Source of the DNA: Solirubrobacterales bacterium
GTDB lineage: Bacteria > Actinomycetota > Thermoleophilia > Solirubrobacterales > 70-9
Assembly: GCA_023958085.1 (NCBI GenBank)
Contig: JAMLGI010000002.1
Coordinates: 1 to 64,000, forward strand
Reading direction: 5' to 3'
Length of the DNA stretch: 64,000 bases
Part shown: piece by piece, positions 51,756-60,764 of the stretch
How the letters are laid out: the number at the start of each line of letters is the position of its first letter
Position numbering within the stretch: the stretch's first letter is position 1
Made by a program: the position numbers and the translations under genes
The notes under the pieces: model-generated
Database searches by the model: none
The model's input: only the letters and a program-made list of their open reading frames with translations
Told to the model about the DNA's origin: nothing

Positions 51756-53748
51756 CGGCCTTCATCCCTTCGAGGTCGCGTTTCAACTCCCGGATTTCGT
51801 CCCGCAGCCGGGCGGCCTGCTCGAAGCGAAGCTCCTCGGCGGCCGCGTTCATCTCCTCCTCGAGGATGCCGATCTGGCGGGCCAGACCGTCCGGCCCCTC
51901 GAACTCATCTCCGTCCGAGCGGCGACGACGGCGGGCCGGGGCACGGTCCTCGATCGTGAGCAGGCTGTCTCCCGCCGCCACACCCTTGACGATCGTGGTC
52001 GGGGTGACCCCGTGCTCGAGGTTGTACTCAAGCTGAATCTCGCGGCGACGATCGGTTTCCGAGAGCGCCGCCTTCATAGCCTTGGTCTCCCGGTCGGCAT
52101 ACATCAGCACCCGGCCGTCGACGTTGCGGGCGGCACGGCCGATGGTCTGGATCAGGCTGGTCTCACCGCGGAGGAAGCCCTCCTTGTCGGCATCGAGGAT
52201 CGCGACCAGCGCAACCTCCGGCATGTCGAGGCCCTCCCGGAGCAGGTTCACCCCGACCAGCACGTCGTACTCGCCCAGCCGGAGCTCCCGCACGATCTGG
52301 ACCCGTTCCAGGGTGTCGATATCCGAATGCAGGTAGCGCACCTTGATTCCGTGTTCGAGCAGGTAGTTGGTCAGGTCCTCGGCCATCTTCTTGGTCAGGG
52401 TGGTGACCAGGGTGCGCTGGCCGCGTTCGGTGGTGGCCCGGACCTCGTTCATCAGGTCGTCGATCTGGTTGACCGTGGGCCGAACGTCGATCTCGGGATC
52501 GACGATCCCGGTCGGACGCACGATCTGTTCGACCACCCGGCTCGACCCGGTTCGTTCGAACTCGCCCGGGGTGGCCGAAACCAGGACCAGCTGATTCATC
52601 CGCTCCATGAACTCCTCGAACTTGAGTGGCCGATTGTCGATCGCCGAGGGCAGCCGGAAGCCGTAATCGACCAGGGTCTGCTTGCGGGAGCGGTCACCGA
52701 GATACATGCCGCCGATCTGCGGGATGGTCTGATGCGACTCGTCCACGAAACAGATGAAGTCATCCGGGAAGTAGTCGATCAGGGTGTGCGGCGGGCTGCC
52801 TGCCGGACGGCCCTCGAACGGTCGGGAGTAGTTCTCGATCCCGGAGGTGAAGCCGGTCTCGCGGATCATCTCGAGGTCGTACAGGGTGCGCTGCCGGAGC
52901 CGATGGGCCTCCAGTTCCTTGCCTTCGCTTTCCAGTTCCTCGAGCCGCTGGTCGAGTTCCTCGCGAATCGCGTCCAGGGCCCGTTCGACCTCGCCCTCCT
53001 CGGTTACGTAGTGGGTGGCCGGCCAGATCGAGACGTGCTCAACCGTGTCGAGGATCTCCCCGGTCAGCGGGTCGAAGTGCTGGATCGACTCGATCTCGTC
53101 GCCGAACAGGGCGATCCGGAAGGCGGTCTCGGCGTAGGAAGGCATGATCTCGAGGACCTCGCCCCGCACCCGGAAGGCGCCGCGGGAGAGCACCGCATCG
53201 TTGCGCTGGTACTGAAGCCGGACCAGTTTCCGGAGGACCTCGTCCCGGTCGATCCACTCCCCGGTCTTGAAAAGCTGCATCTGGCGGGCGTAAAGGGTGG
53301 GCGAACCGATCCCGTAGATGCAGGAGACCGAGGCGACGATGATCACGTCCCGCCGGGCCAGCAGCGAGGCGGTGGCAGCATGGCGGAGCCGATCGATCTC
53401 GTCGTTGATCGAGGAGTCCTTCTCGATGTAGAGATCCTGGGCCGGGACGTAGGCCTCGGGCTGGTAGTAGTCGTAGTAGGAGACGAAGTACTCGACCGCG
53501 GCCTCCGGGAAGAACTCGCGGAACTCGTTGGTGAGCTGGGCGGCGAGGGTCTTGTTATGAGCCATGACCAGGGCCGGTCGCTGGGCCTCGGCGATCACCC
53601 CGGCCATGGTGAAGGTCTTGCCGGTGCCGGTCGCTCCCAGCAAGGTCTGGATCTTCTCCCCGGCCTCAAGGCCGTCCGACAGCGAACGGATCGCCGCCGG
53701 CTGGTCGGCGAGCGGGGTGAAGGCAGGGTTCAGCTTGAACTCGGACAC
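51748..53748 (-). CDS. uvrB: Excinuclease ABC subunit B
   Basis: 666 residues. [20 protein letters not shown] is helicase motif [21 protein letters not shown] contains the beta-hairpin that opens damaged [23 protein letters not shown] includes the DE(S)H box, and [20 protein letters not shown] is motif V. The C-terminal UVR domain ([20 protein letters not shown]) contacts UvrC. The GTG start is six bases after TACCCT. No SOS box was found upstream, unlike uvrA. Confidence 0.97.
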   Translation of the reverse strand: MSEFKLNPAFTPLADQPAAIRSLSDGLEAGEKIQTLLGATGTGKTFTMAGVIAEAQRPALVMAHNKTLAAQLTNEFREFFPEAAVEYFVSYYDYYQPEAYVPAQDLYIEKDSSINDEIDRLRHAATASLLARRDVIIVASVSCIYGIGSPTLYARQMQLFKTGEWIDRDEVLRKLVRLQYQRNDAVLSRGAFRVRGEVLEIMPSYAETAFRIALFGDEIESIQHFDPLTGEILDTVEHVSIWPATHYVTEEGEVERALDAIREELDQRLEELESEGKELEAHRLRQRTLYDLEMIRETGFTSGIENYSRPFEGRPAGSPPHTLIDYFPDDFICFVDESHQTIPQIGGMYLGDRSRKQTLVDYGFRLPSAIDNRPLKFEEFMERMNQLVLVSATPGEFERTGSSRVVEQIVRPTGIVDPEIDVRPTVNQIDDLMNEVRATTERGQRTLVTTLTKKMAEDLTNYLLEHGIKVRYLHSDIDTLERVQIVRELRLGEYDVLVGVNLLREGLDMPEVALVAILDADKEGFLRGETSLIQTIGRAARNVDGRVLMYADRETKAMKAALSETDRRREIQLEYNLEHGVTPTTIVKGVAAGDSLLTIEDRAPARRRRRSDGDEFEGPDGLARQIGILEEEMNAAAEELRFEQAARLRDEIRELKRDLEGMKAGA

Positions 53749-53754
53749 CGGGTC

Positions 53755-53783
53755 AGGGTAGCGCCCCGGGCAACCACGGTCAG
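53755..53783 (-). promoter_or_regulatory. Promoter CTGACC-N17-TACCCT for leaderless uvrB
   Basis: -35 CTGACC (53778-53783) and -10 TACCCT (53755-53760), 17 bp apart, then six bases to GTG 53748. It overlaps the 3' end of the upstream gene. Confidence 0.55.
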
Positions 53784-54661
53784 GGCTTGATCAGGTCGTT
53801 GAGACCCTTTTCGACCTGATCGCTCAGGTCCGGAGGAAGTGCCTGCTGCACGTCCTCCGGGAGTTCCTGCTTCAGGCGGTCGGTCAGCTCGCCGCCGAGC
53901 CTCCCCGGGATCTCTTCCGGTTTCAGGCTGCTGCCGGTGCCGTCCGGGTTGCCGCCGGAACCACCCGGTTCGCTCCCGGTCGGACCGAGCAGATCGAGCG
54001 CCCCGCCAAGCGCCCCTCCGGCTCCGCCGAGCGAACCGCCTTCGAACAGGGTCGTGGCGTTATCGAAAAGCTCGACCATCACGCTCATCGGCATCACCTT
54101 GATCGCCAGCCGGGCGCCGGTCGCCGCCAGCGGCGAGAGCGAACCGCCGCGTTCGGCGTCGTCGGCCGCCCGGAGCAGCCCGGATCGGACCGCATCCTCG
54201 ACCTGCGTATCGGTGAGACCGTGATCCTCGGCGAAGGCCCGGCGCGAGCTTTCACCGGCCAGGGCCCGGGTCAGCTCCTCCCGACTCACACCCAGCTCGC
54301 AGGCCGCGCCGTCGATCGCCGCGAGGCTGAACCGTTCAGCGGTCTCCTCCACACCCTGGGGCGAACCCCACGGACGGGGGTCACAGGGGTCGGCGGCGGT
54401 GCCCGGACGGTAGTCGAGTCCACCAAGACCGATGTAGGCACCGCAGAGCACCAGCGCGGCCAGGACCGAGGCGGCCAGCATCAGGTAGCCGAGCCGTCGT
54501 CCGTCGTCGCCGGTTGCTGGCGGACGGGTCGGCGCCGGTTCGGTCGGTGGCTCGAGCAGCGGCTCGGTTGGATCTCCCGACCCGGAACCCGGCAACGGAC
54601 GGGTCGGTTCCCCGGCCCGTTCCTCCGGCAGTCGTTCGGTCGGATCTTCGCCCCGGTTCAC
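53780..54661 (-). CDS. Single-pass membrane protein of unknown function
   Basis: 293 residues. A Pro/Thr/Glu-rich cytoplasmic N-terminus, one transmembrane helix near residues 53-74 ([20 protein letters not shown]), then a helical extracytoplasmic part ([40 protein letters not shown]). The C-terminal [20 protein letters not shown] continues the helices. The GTG start overlaps the MFS stop (GTGA). No family was recognised. Its tight coupling with the MFS exporter hints at joint function. Confidence 0.6.
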   Translation of the reverse strand: MNRGEDPTERLPEERAGEPTRPLPGSGSGDPTEPLLEPPTEPAPTRPPATGDDGRRLGYLMLAASVLAALVLCGAYIGLGGLDYRPGTAADPCDPRPWGSPQGVEETAERFSLAAIDGAACELGVSREELTRALAGESSRRAFAEDHGLTDTQVEDAVRSGLLRAADDAERGGSLSPLAATGARLAIKVMPMSVMVELFDNATTLFEGGSLGGAGGALGGALDLLGPTGSEPGGSGGNPDGTGSSLKPEEIPGRLGGELTDRLKQELPEDVQQALPPDLSDQVEKGLNDLIKP

Positions 54662-56040
54662 AGGTCCAGCCTCCGGGTCATCCCGATCGGAACAAGGGCG
54701 AGCAGGCCGAACAGGGCCGAGATCAGAAAGGCCGGGGAGAAGGCGTGGGTCGCCGCCTGGTCGAGCTGGTCGGAGATCCCGGCGAGCACCGACTCCCAGG
54801 CCTGCCTTTCGACCGGATCGACCGGCATCGGCTCGAAGGCCGGAGCGAGGTCCGGGACCCGATCGGAGTCGCGATCAACCCGTCCGGCCAGCCGGGCGCC
54901 GAGCTCGATCTTGTCGGTCGGGGCTATCTCCGAGTCGAGCAGGATCGCGGTGCCGGCATCCAGCGCCGCTTCCCGCTGAACGTCGAGCTGGTGGGTGAAC
55001 ACCGGGGTCAGAATCAGCAGCCCGACCACCACCCCGAGATGCCGGGCGGCGATCGTCCAGCCGCCGTGAACGGCGGCCTGGGAACGGCCGTGGAGGGCGG
55101 CCTCGGTCAGCGAGGAGAGCACCAGCGAGAGACCGAACCCGGCCAGGATCTGGGGAGCGATCACCCAGATCACTTCGGCTCCCGGAAGCAGACCGAGTGC
55201 GGCCAGGCCGCCGGCCAGCAGGATCGCACCGGAACCGGCCCGCAGGCGGATCGACTCGATCCGGCGGCCGAATCGGGCCCCGATCAGGGCCGCCACCGGC
55301 AGCACCGAGACCACGATCGCGGCCTTGATCGGGCTGAGCTGCCAGCCCTCGATCAGGAGCAGCACGATCAGGAAGAGCGCGGCAGCGATCGCCGCCGAAA
55401 CCAGGGCGAGGGCGATGTTTGCCGGCAGGTGGGGTCGCTCCCGGCCCTGCGGTCCCACGGGAGCGAAGGAGAGCGAATCGGGGATCCTCCACTCGCGGGT
55501 TTCGGCGATCACGGTGTCCCTGAGCGGCACCCCGGCCAGAATCGCGATCGGCACCTGAATCAGGAAGATCGACTGCCAGGAGACCAGCTCGGTCAGAAGA
55601 CCGCCGATCCCGGGGCCGACCGCCGCCCCGATCGCTCCGGCCCCGACCCAGGCCATGATCGCCCGCTTCTCGGTGCCGTAACCGCTGATCATCAGCTCCA
55701 GTGCCGCGGTGACCGCCACCGCCCCACCGGCAGCCTGGACCATCCGCCCGGTGATCAGCGGCCCCAGACCGGTGGCCGCGGCGCAAACCAGGCTGCCCCC
55801 GGCGAAGACTGCGAGTCCGACCGCTGCCGAACGGCCCGGCCCGAAGCGGCGGGCGAGCCAGGCTCCGGGTACAGCCGCCACGGCCAGCACCAGGTTGAAG
55901 CTGATCAGCACCCAGGCGACCCCGAAAATCGAGCTGTCGAACTGCCGGAAGATTTCCGGCAGGGCGAGAACCACGATCGAGGAGTCGGCCAGGATCAGCC
56001 CGACCGCCCCGGCCAGCGCAGTTAGGCGGATCCGGTTCAG
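54658..56040 (-). CDS. MFS transporter of the DHA2 (14-TM) type, CTG start
   Basis: 460 residues if it begins at CTG 56040. Its first in-frame GTG (55974) would cut off half of helix 1, giving VVLALPEIFRQFDSSIFGVA. The upstream 22 codons read NRIRLTALAGAVGLILADSS and complete the helix, with no ATG, GTG or TTG. CTG 56040 overlaps the lytic transglycosylase stop as CTGA, like the ATGA/GTGA overlaps of neighbouring genes. Motif C-like GAGAIGAAVGPGIGGLLTEL and other DHA2 features support a drug-proton antiporter. A ~120-residue soluble stretch between late helices carries two Asp/Glu-rich segments. Confidence 0.75.
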   Translation of the reverse strand: MNRIRLTALAGAVGLILADSSIVVLALPEIFRQFDSSIFGVAWVLISFNLVLAVAAVPGAWLARRFGPGRSAAVGLAVFAGGSLVCAAATGLGPLITGRMVQAAGGAVAVTAALELMISGYGTEKRAIMAWVGAGAIGAAVGPGIGGLLTELVSWQSIFLIQVPIAILAGVPLRDTVIAETREWRIPDSLSFAPVGPQGRERPHLPANIALALVSAAIAAALFLIVLLLIEGWQLSPIKAAIVVSVLPVAALIGARFGRRIESIRLRAGSGAILLAGGLAALGLLPGAEVIWVIAPQILAGFGLSLVLSSLTEAALHGRSQAAVHGGWTIAARHLGVVVGLLILTPVFTHQLDVQREAALDAGTAILLDSEIAPTDKIELGARLAGRVDRDSDRVPDLAPAFEPMPVDPVERQAWESVLAGISDQLDQAATHAFSPAFLISALFGLLALVPIGMTRRLDL

Positions 56041-56660
56041 TAGCCCAGCTCCAGCCCGTACCTGTGACGGTACTCCCGCTGTTTCTCCAGCACCTTTTTC
56101 ACGTAGTTGCGGGTCTCGTCGAAATCGATGTCCTCAAGTCTCATCTCGGAGCCGCCCCAGCGCTCGGCCTGGGAGGGTCCGGCGTTGTAGGCGGCCAGGG
56201 CGGCGACCACGTCCCCGCCGAACTGATCGATCAGATGCCCGAGGTAGAAGGTTCCGTAGCGGATGTTCAGCTCCGGGTCCCGGAGATCGGAGAGCTCGAA
56301 GGTGTTGCCGCCGCTCAGCTTCTCGATCTCCCGGGCCGTGTCCGGGGTGATCTGCATCAGCCCCCGGGCATCGGCGTGGGAGGTCTGGTCGACGAAACGC
56401 GACTCGGTGTAGATCACCGCTGCGATCAGGGCGGCATCCACGCCCTTGTCTTCGGCCTGCTGACGGATCACATCGTCATGCCGAAGCGGCAGGGTCACCT
56501 CCTTGATGCCCTTCTCCGCCATTCCGGTCGCCACTACCACCGCGATCACTCCGACGGCGATCAGCCCGAACAGAATCAGCGCCGCCCGTCCGGCACCGGT
56601 CTTGCGAGCCGGCGCGGGACGGCGCTTCGACCGGGTTGCTGTGGGCTTGCGGCGGGCCAT
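56037..56660 (-). CDS. Membrane-anchored lytic transglycosylase (SLT domain)
   Basis: 207 residues from ATG 56660. A basic N-terminus precedes one helix (GRAALILFGLIAVGVIAVVV). The SLT domain has LIAAVIYTESRFVDQTSHAD with the catalytic Glu, then ARGLMQITPDTAREI and VVAALAAYNAGPSQAERWGG. It cleaves peptidoglycan between MurNAc and GlcNAc, forming 1,6-anhydro ends. It lies just after coaE and before the MFS gene in the same transcript. The open frame reaches 56735 but lacks a better start. Confidence 0.88.
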   Translation of the reverse strand: MARRKPTATRSKRRPAPARKTGAGRAALILFGLIAVGVIAVVVATGMAEKGIKEVTLPLRHDDVIRQQAEDKGVDAALIAAVIYTESRFVDQTSHADARGLMQITPDTAREIEKLSGGNTFELSDLRDPELNIRYGTFYLGHLIDQFGGDVVAALAAYNAGPSQAERWGGSEMRLEDIDFDETRNYVKKVLEKQREYRHRYGLELGY

Positions 56661-56676
56661 GACGGGACCCCACAGG

Positions 56677-57264
56677 CTAGTCGGTCGGTGGCCGTTCCCG
56701 GATCCGGTCAAGGAGCCGGGCCAGATCGGCCTCAAGGTCCTCCCGGGCGCCGTCGTTGACGATCACGAAGTCGGCCCGCTCTGCCTTTTCGTCCTGGTCG
56801 AGCTGTCGTCCGTCCCTGCCGGCGAGTCCGACCTGTCCTCGCGCCTCGGCCCGCTGCCGGCGGATCTCTTCGGCGGCGACAACGGCCACCGTGAAATCAA
56901 AACGATCCGCCATCTCGCCTTCGAACAGCAGCGGCACCTCGGCCACCGCGAACTCGGTCTCGGACGGAAGTCCGCCGAGCCAGCCGGACAGCTCCTCCCG
57001 GACCAGGGGATGAATCTGGTGTTCAAGCCAGGCCAGCTCCTCCCGGTCTCCGAACACCCGGGTCCCGATCAATTCACGGTCGGCCCGGTCTCCGACCACG
57101 GCCTCCCTGCCCCATCGCTCCCGCAGGCGGGAGAGCATCGGTTCGCGGTCGAGCAGATCGTGAACGACCCGGTCGGCCGAGATCGTGGCGGCCCCGAGAC
57201 GCCCGAGGGCGCCCAGAGCCTCCGACTTGCCGGCGGCTACGCCTCCGGTAAGCCCGATCGTCAG
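56677..57264 (-). CDS. coaE: Dephospho-CoA kinase, CTG start
   Basis: 195 residues if begun at CTG 57264. The first ATG in frame (57138) would remove the P-loop GLTGGVAAGKSEALGALGRL, which is essential; no GTG or TTG precedes it. CTG-ACG-ATC-GGG gives M-T-I-G-L-T-G-G, the normal CoaE N-terminus. The CTG overlaps the rpsA TGA stop (CTGA). Later motifs: ADRVVHDLLD, VFGDREELAWLEHQIHPLVR and VAEVPLLFEGEMADRFDFTV. It phosphorylates dephospho-CoA. rpsA-coaE order is common in actinobacteria. Confidence 0.88.
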   Translation of the reverse strand: MTIGLTGGVAAGKSEALGALGRLGAATISADRVVHDLLDREPMLSRLRERWGREAVVGDRADRELIGTRVFGDREELAWLEHQIHPLVREELSGWLGGLPSETEFAVAEVPLLFEGEMADRFDFTVAVVAAEEIRRQRAEARGQVGLAGRDGRQLDQDEKAERADFVIVNDGAREDLEADLARLLDRIRERPPTD

Positions 57265-58712
57265 GACTGTCCGTCCCCTTCGGCTTCGGCCTCTTCCTCC
57301 ACCGGAGAGTCGGGCTCCCCGGCTTCGGCAGCCTCATCGGTTTCTGCCTCGGCAGCGACTTCGACCTCAACCTCTTCGGCGGCCGCGTCGGCTTCCGCGA
57401 CTCCGGCTTCGGCCTGGACCTCGACCTCTTCGGCTTCGGTCTCCGGCTCGGCTTCGAGTGCTGCTTCCTCGGTTTCCTCAGTCACCGAGGCCTGTTCGGC
57501 CACGAACTCCTCGACCGCCTGCTCCTCCGGGGTGCCGGAGTGGGCGGCCAGGGCGGCGCCGAGATCCTTGAGCAGCATGTTCTGGCCTTCGACCCGCTTG
57601 ATCGAGAGCGAGAGCCGGCGGCGCTCCTCGTCGATCTCGAGGATCTTCACGTTCATCGTGGCGCCGAGTTCGACCACCTCGTTCGGGTTCTCGACGTGAT
57701 GATCCGCCAGCTCCGAGATGTGGACCAGTCCCTCTACCCCGTCGAGGATCTCGACGAAGGCACCGAAGGAGACCACCTTGGTGACCACACCTTCGAGCAC
57801 GTCGCCGGAACGGTAGGTGGAGACCACCCGCTGCCACGGATCTTCCTGGGTCTGCTTGAGACCGAGCGAGATCCGCTGGCGGTCGCGGTCGATGTCGAGC
57901 ACCTTGATCTTGACCGTGTCGCCGATCGCGACCACCTCGGAGGGATGGTTGACGTGGCTCCAGGAGAGCTCGGAGATGTGAATCAGGCCGTCAATCCCCT
58001 GAAGATCGACGAAGGCACCGAAGTCGACGATGTTCGAGATCTTGCCTTCGACCACCTGGCCGGGCTCGAGGTTGTCGAGGATCTGGTTGCGAACCTCCTT
58101 GCGCTCCTCCTCGAGGACCGCCCGGCGGGAAAGCACCACGTTGTTGCGGCTGCGGTTGAGCTCGATCACCTTGCACTCGAGGGTCTGGCTCATGAACTCG
58201 TCCAGGTCATGGACCCGGCGGATGTCAACCAGCGAGGCCGGCAGGAAGCCGCGGATGCCGAGATCCAGGATCAGGCCGCCCTTGACGACCTCGATCACGT
58301 TGCCCTCGACCGGTTCGCCGTTCTCGGCGGCGGCCTCGATCTTGCGCCACGCCTTCTCGAAGCGGGCCCGCTTCTTGGAGAGGATCAGCCGACCTTCGGC
58401 GTCCTCCTTGGTGACGACGAGGGCGTCGATCTCCTCGTCCAGCTCGACCTCTTCGGAGGTGTCGACTGACTTGCGGATCGAGAGCTCGGATGCGGGGATC
58501 ACACCCTCGGACTTGTAGCCGATGTCGAGCAGGACCTCGTCTCGATCGATGCGGACGACTTTGCCGTTTACGACATCGCCCTCCTCGAAGGAGACCATGG
58601 TCGCCGCGTAGTTTGGAACGATCCGGCCGTCGACGTTGACGAGAAGGCCGTTTGAGCCTTCGACCGGAACCCCCTCTGGGGCGTGTAGAACAGTTGAATG
58701 AGTAGTAGTCAC
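57261..58712 (-). CDS. rpsA: 30S ribosomal protein S1
   Basis: 483 residues with four S1 domains. Their cores are near VNGKVVRIDRDEVLLDIGYK (1), GNVIEVVKGGLILDLGIRGF (2), VEGKISNIVDFGAFVDLQGI (3) and LEGVVTKVVSFGAFVEILDG (4). The C-terminus is a ~100-residue acidic Glu/Ala tail. It unfolds and delivers mRNA in canonical initiation. The GTG start lacks a clear Shine-Dalgarno sequence. The gene has an unusually long (~900 bp) structured region upstream. Confidence 0.95.
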   Translation of the reverse strand: MTTTHSTVLHAPEGVPVEGSNGLLVNVDGRIVPNYAATMVSFEEGDVVNGKVVRIDRDEVLLDIGYKSEGVIPASELSIRKSVDTSEEVELDEEIDALVVTKEDAEGRLILSKKRARFEKAWRKIEAAAENGEPVEGNVIEVVKGGLILDLGIRGFLPASLVDIRRVHDLDEFMSQTLECKVIELNRSRNNVVLSRRAVLEEERKEVRNQILDNLEPGQVVEGKISNIVDFGAFVDLQGIDGLIHISELSWSHVNHPSEVVAIGDTVKIKVLDIDRDRQRISLGLKQTQEDPWQRVVSTYRSGDVLEGVVTKVVSFGAFVEILDGVEGLVHISELADHHVENPNEVVELGATMNVKILEIDEERRRLSLSIKRVEGQNMLLKDLGAALAAHSGTPEEQAVEEFVAEQASVTEETEEAALEAEPETEAEEVEVQAEAGVAEADAAAEEVEVEVAAEAETDEAAEAGEPDSPVEEEAEAEGDGQS

Positions 58713-58821
58713 GGTCCGGGGATGATGCCAGAACCCGCATCCTGATGCGTAGCAAGCGCACCGGTCCGGGTCACCGAAATCCCGGTCGCCCCTGTGAGTT
58801 GTCCGCCCGGTGTTTCACGGC

Positions 58822-59060
58822 GAGGGACCAACCCGGTGGTCGGCGGGTCCTGTCCACGTTTTTTCTTTTGGCATTCGCTCCCGCTCGGTGCCAAAAGCAA
58901 AAAACCCGGCCACCCGCCGAAGGGGCGCTGGTGGTTGACGGTGAAGGGACCAGCCTGGTGACCGGCGGGTCCTGTCCGCGTTTTTTCTTTTCGTACTCCC
59001 GGGACGACGGTCCGTGCGAAAAGCAAAAAACCCGGCCACCCGCCGGAGCAACGCTGGTGG
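58822..59060. repeat. Two tandem ~122-bp units, each a long hairpin
   Basis: Unit 1 hairpin 58841-58919, unit 2 hairpin 58963-59045. Each has an outer stem CGGCGGGT/ACCCGCCG and an inner A/T-rich stem GTTTTTTCTTTT paired with AAAAGCAAAAAAC (one bulged C). The tip of the inner stem differs: GGCA/TGCC in unit 1 and CGTAC/GTGCG in unit 2, so pairing is kept while the sequence changes. The T/A runs on both strands would suit a bidirectional terminator. Confidence 0.85.
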
Positions 59061-59401
59061 AACAGGCCGCAATCAAGGCGGGTCGGTTCACGTTCACTGA
59101 GTTGCCCGTACCCACGATCCCTGTTGATGGTCGGGTGATGGGGGTTTTGGCGGTGGGGGTCTGTTTCGGCAGGGCTGCGAAGTGGACGTGCCGATTCGGG
59201 GAAGCCGCGGGTTGTCCGGTTGCGAAGCGCGGGCCGGTGGCCCGTGCGAGTGGCCGGACGGCCCCCGGCGAGTCGAAGCGGTGCGATCCACGAGCTCTTC
59301 AGCTCACGGAAGAACTGGAGGTTGGGGAGGCGTCGAAACCCCTATATCACCTACGGCCCCACCAAGGTTCGCACGACTCGGAAGGGGAATGGCAACGAGA
59401 T

Positions 59402-59447
59402 CCCCATCGTCCGGGCCCCGGCCACTGTTGACGGGCGGACGATGGGG
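59402..59447. other. 12-bp inverted repeat
   Basis: CCCCATCGTCCG (59402-59413) and CGGACGATGGGG (59436-59447), perfect, with a 22-base loop. Confidence 0.75.
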
Positions 59448-59465
59448 TTCCGGTAGCCGTGGGGC

Positions 59466-59542
59466 CCGACTGCCTTCCCCGCGGAACCTGAAATGGAGCT
59501 GCCCCGCAACCATTGATAGCCGGCCGCGGGGATGGCAGTCGG
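59466..59542. other. 19-bp inverted repeat, one mismatch
   Basis: CCGACTGCCTTCCCCGCGG (59466-59484) and CCGCGGGGATGGCAGTCGG (59524-59542), with a 39-base loop; a single mismatch. Confidence 0.8.
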
Positions 59543-59599
59543 ACCACGCGGCGTGAGCACGGCGTGTACCGGCGACCTCCCCTTGACGGCTGGTCCGGG

Positions 59600-59605
59600 T
59601 ACGCT
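59600..59605 (+). promoter_or_regulatory. -10 box TACGCT for leaderless flavoprotein mRNA
   Basis: TACGCT, then seven bases, then ATG 59613. A TTGACG at 59583 is only 11 bp away, too near to be its -35. Confidence 0.45.
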
Positions 59606-59612
59606 GCCGCGG

Positions 59613-60746
59613 ATGGCCAGACGAGCTACCAAACGAGGCGCGGAACGCACCGATCTGACCGGGTCCCACGACGTGGTGATCTGCGGGGCGAGCTTCGCCG
59701 GGCTGATCACGGCCCGGCAGCTGGCCGGATCGGGCGCCGACGTGCTGCTGCTGGATCGCTACGAGATCGGTGAACGGCAGACCTCGGCCTGCGCGATCCC
59801 CACCTCCTGGCTGGCGGAACTGGACCTGATCGAGGCCGAGAAGCAGCGTTTCGAGACGGTGCTGATCCACACCGCCCACGGTTCCCTGCGGCTGGACGTC
59901 CCCTGGACCTTCTCCACCTTCGACTACCGGCTGCTCTGCGACCTCGTCTGGCAGGACTGCGACGCCACCTTCGAGACCGCCCAGGTGAACGGTCGCGGCG
60001 AGCGTTCAGCCGGGCCGGACGGCGAGGATCTGGTCGGAGTCGAGACCGACCGCGGGCCGGTCTCGGCCCCGCTGGTCGTGGACGCGATGGGCTGGAAGCG
60101 GGTGCTGGCCGAGGGCGCCTCCTACCAGCCGCCTGACGCTCCGCTCTCCCGGGGTCTGGAGGTCCACCCCCCGGGCGGCAACAAGGATCTCGAGATCTGG
60201 ATCGACCGGAAGTACGTGCCGGCCGGCTACGGCTGGTCCTTCCCGGCCGGCGACGAGCTGCGGGTCGGGGTCGGTTCCTTCGATCCCGGCTTTCCGGTCC
60301 GCCCGACCACCGACCTGCTGGCCGAGGACATCGGGGCCGGCACCTCCGCCTACCAGGGCAACTGGATCCCCCACAAGCTGCGGCCGGCAATCGGTGGCGA
60401 CATCTTCTTCGTCGGCGATTCGGCCGGCCACTGTTTCCCCCTGACCGCCGAAGGCATCCGTCCGGCGCTCTACTTCGGGCTGGCCCTCGGAACCGAGTTG
60501 AGGTCCGTGATCGAGGGACGCCAGAGCCGCGATCAGGCGCTCGGGAACTACGGATCCTTTTCCGACTCCCACGAGTGGCAGTACCGCTGGCTGCTTCGCG
60601 CCCAGAAGGCCCTGCCGCGGATCCACCCCCGACTGGTCAAGCCCACCCTCGCCTCGGTGTTCGGGGCGAAAGCCACCGGCCACCGCACCTTCGACAGCTA
60701 CCTCGACATCGCCCCACCCGGCTTCATCCGGGCGGCAGCCGCCTGA
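59613..60746 (+). CDS. Geranylgeranyl-reductase-like FAD oxidoreductase
   Basis: 377 residues from ATG 59613. DVVICGASFAGLITARQLAG is the FAD-binding GxGxxG variant with LLLDRYEIG. A CxxPTSWL-like segment (QTSACAIPTSWLAEL) follows, as in GGR-family enzymes, then PLVVDAMGWKRVLA and DIFFVGDSAGHCFPLTAEGI. Family members reduce isoprenoid double bonds of archaeal-type lipids, menaquinone or chlorophyll side chains, or hydroxylate. The substrate is unknown. A basic N-terminal extension (ARRATKRGAERTD) is present. Confidence 0.78.
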   Translation: MARRATKRGAERTDLTGSHDVVICGASFAGLITARQLAGSGADVLLLDRYEIGERQTSACAIPTSWLAELDLIEAEKQRFETVLIHTAHGSLRLDVPWTFSTFDYRLLCDLVWQDCDATFETAQVNGRGERSAGPDGEDLVGVETDRGPVSAPLVVDAMGWKRVLAEGASYQPPDAPLSRGLEVHPPGGNKDLEIWIDRKYVPAGYGWSFPAGDELRVGVGSFDPGFPVRPTTDLLAEDIGAGTSAYQGNWIPHKLRPAIGGDIFFVGDSAGHCFPLTAEGIRPALYFGLALGTELRSVIEGRQSRDQALGNYGSFSDSHEWQYRWLLRAQKALPRIHPRLVKPTLASVFGAKATGHRTFDSYLDIAPPGFIRAAAA

Positions 60747-60764
60747 CCGACCACCGTCCAACGG

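Larger units (their letters stand above)
58713..59612. other. 900-bp non-coding region with large hairpins
   Basis: No credible gene lies between rpsA and the flavoprotein. Short open frames here lack ribosome binding sites, coding bias and recognisable domains. The region contains the tandem hairpin pair at 58822-59060, the inverted repeats at 59402-59447 and 59466-59542, and smaller stems (CGGGCC-ggt-GGCCCG at 59230-59244; GAGCT/AGCTC at 59292-59305). Confidence 0.7.

Noticed and set aside
59341-59395. Possible tRNA (ggttcgcacgactc resembles a T-arm)
   Set aside because: No matching acceptor or anticodon stems can be drawn around it.
58745-59431. Open frames in the rpsA upstream region
   Set aside because: They read through the hairpin repeats, show no domain or start signal, and are best explained as GC-rich chance frames.
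59583-59605. TTGACG as -35 for the flavoprotein promoter
   Set aside because: Only 11 bp separate it from TACGCT; about 17 is needed.
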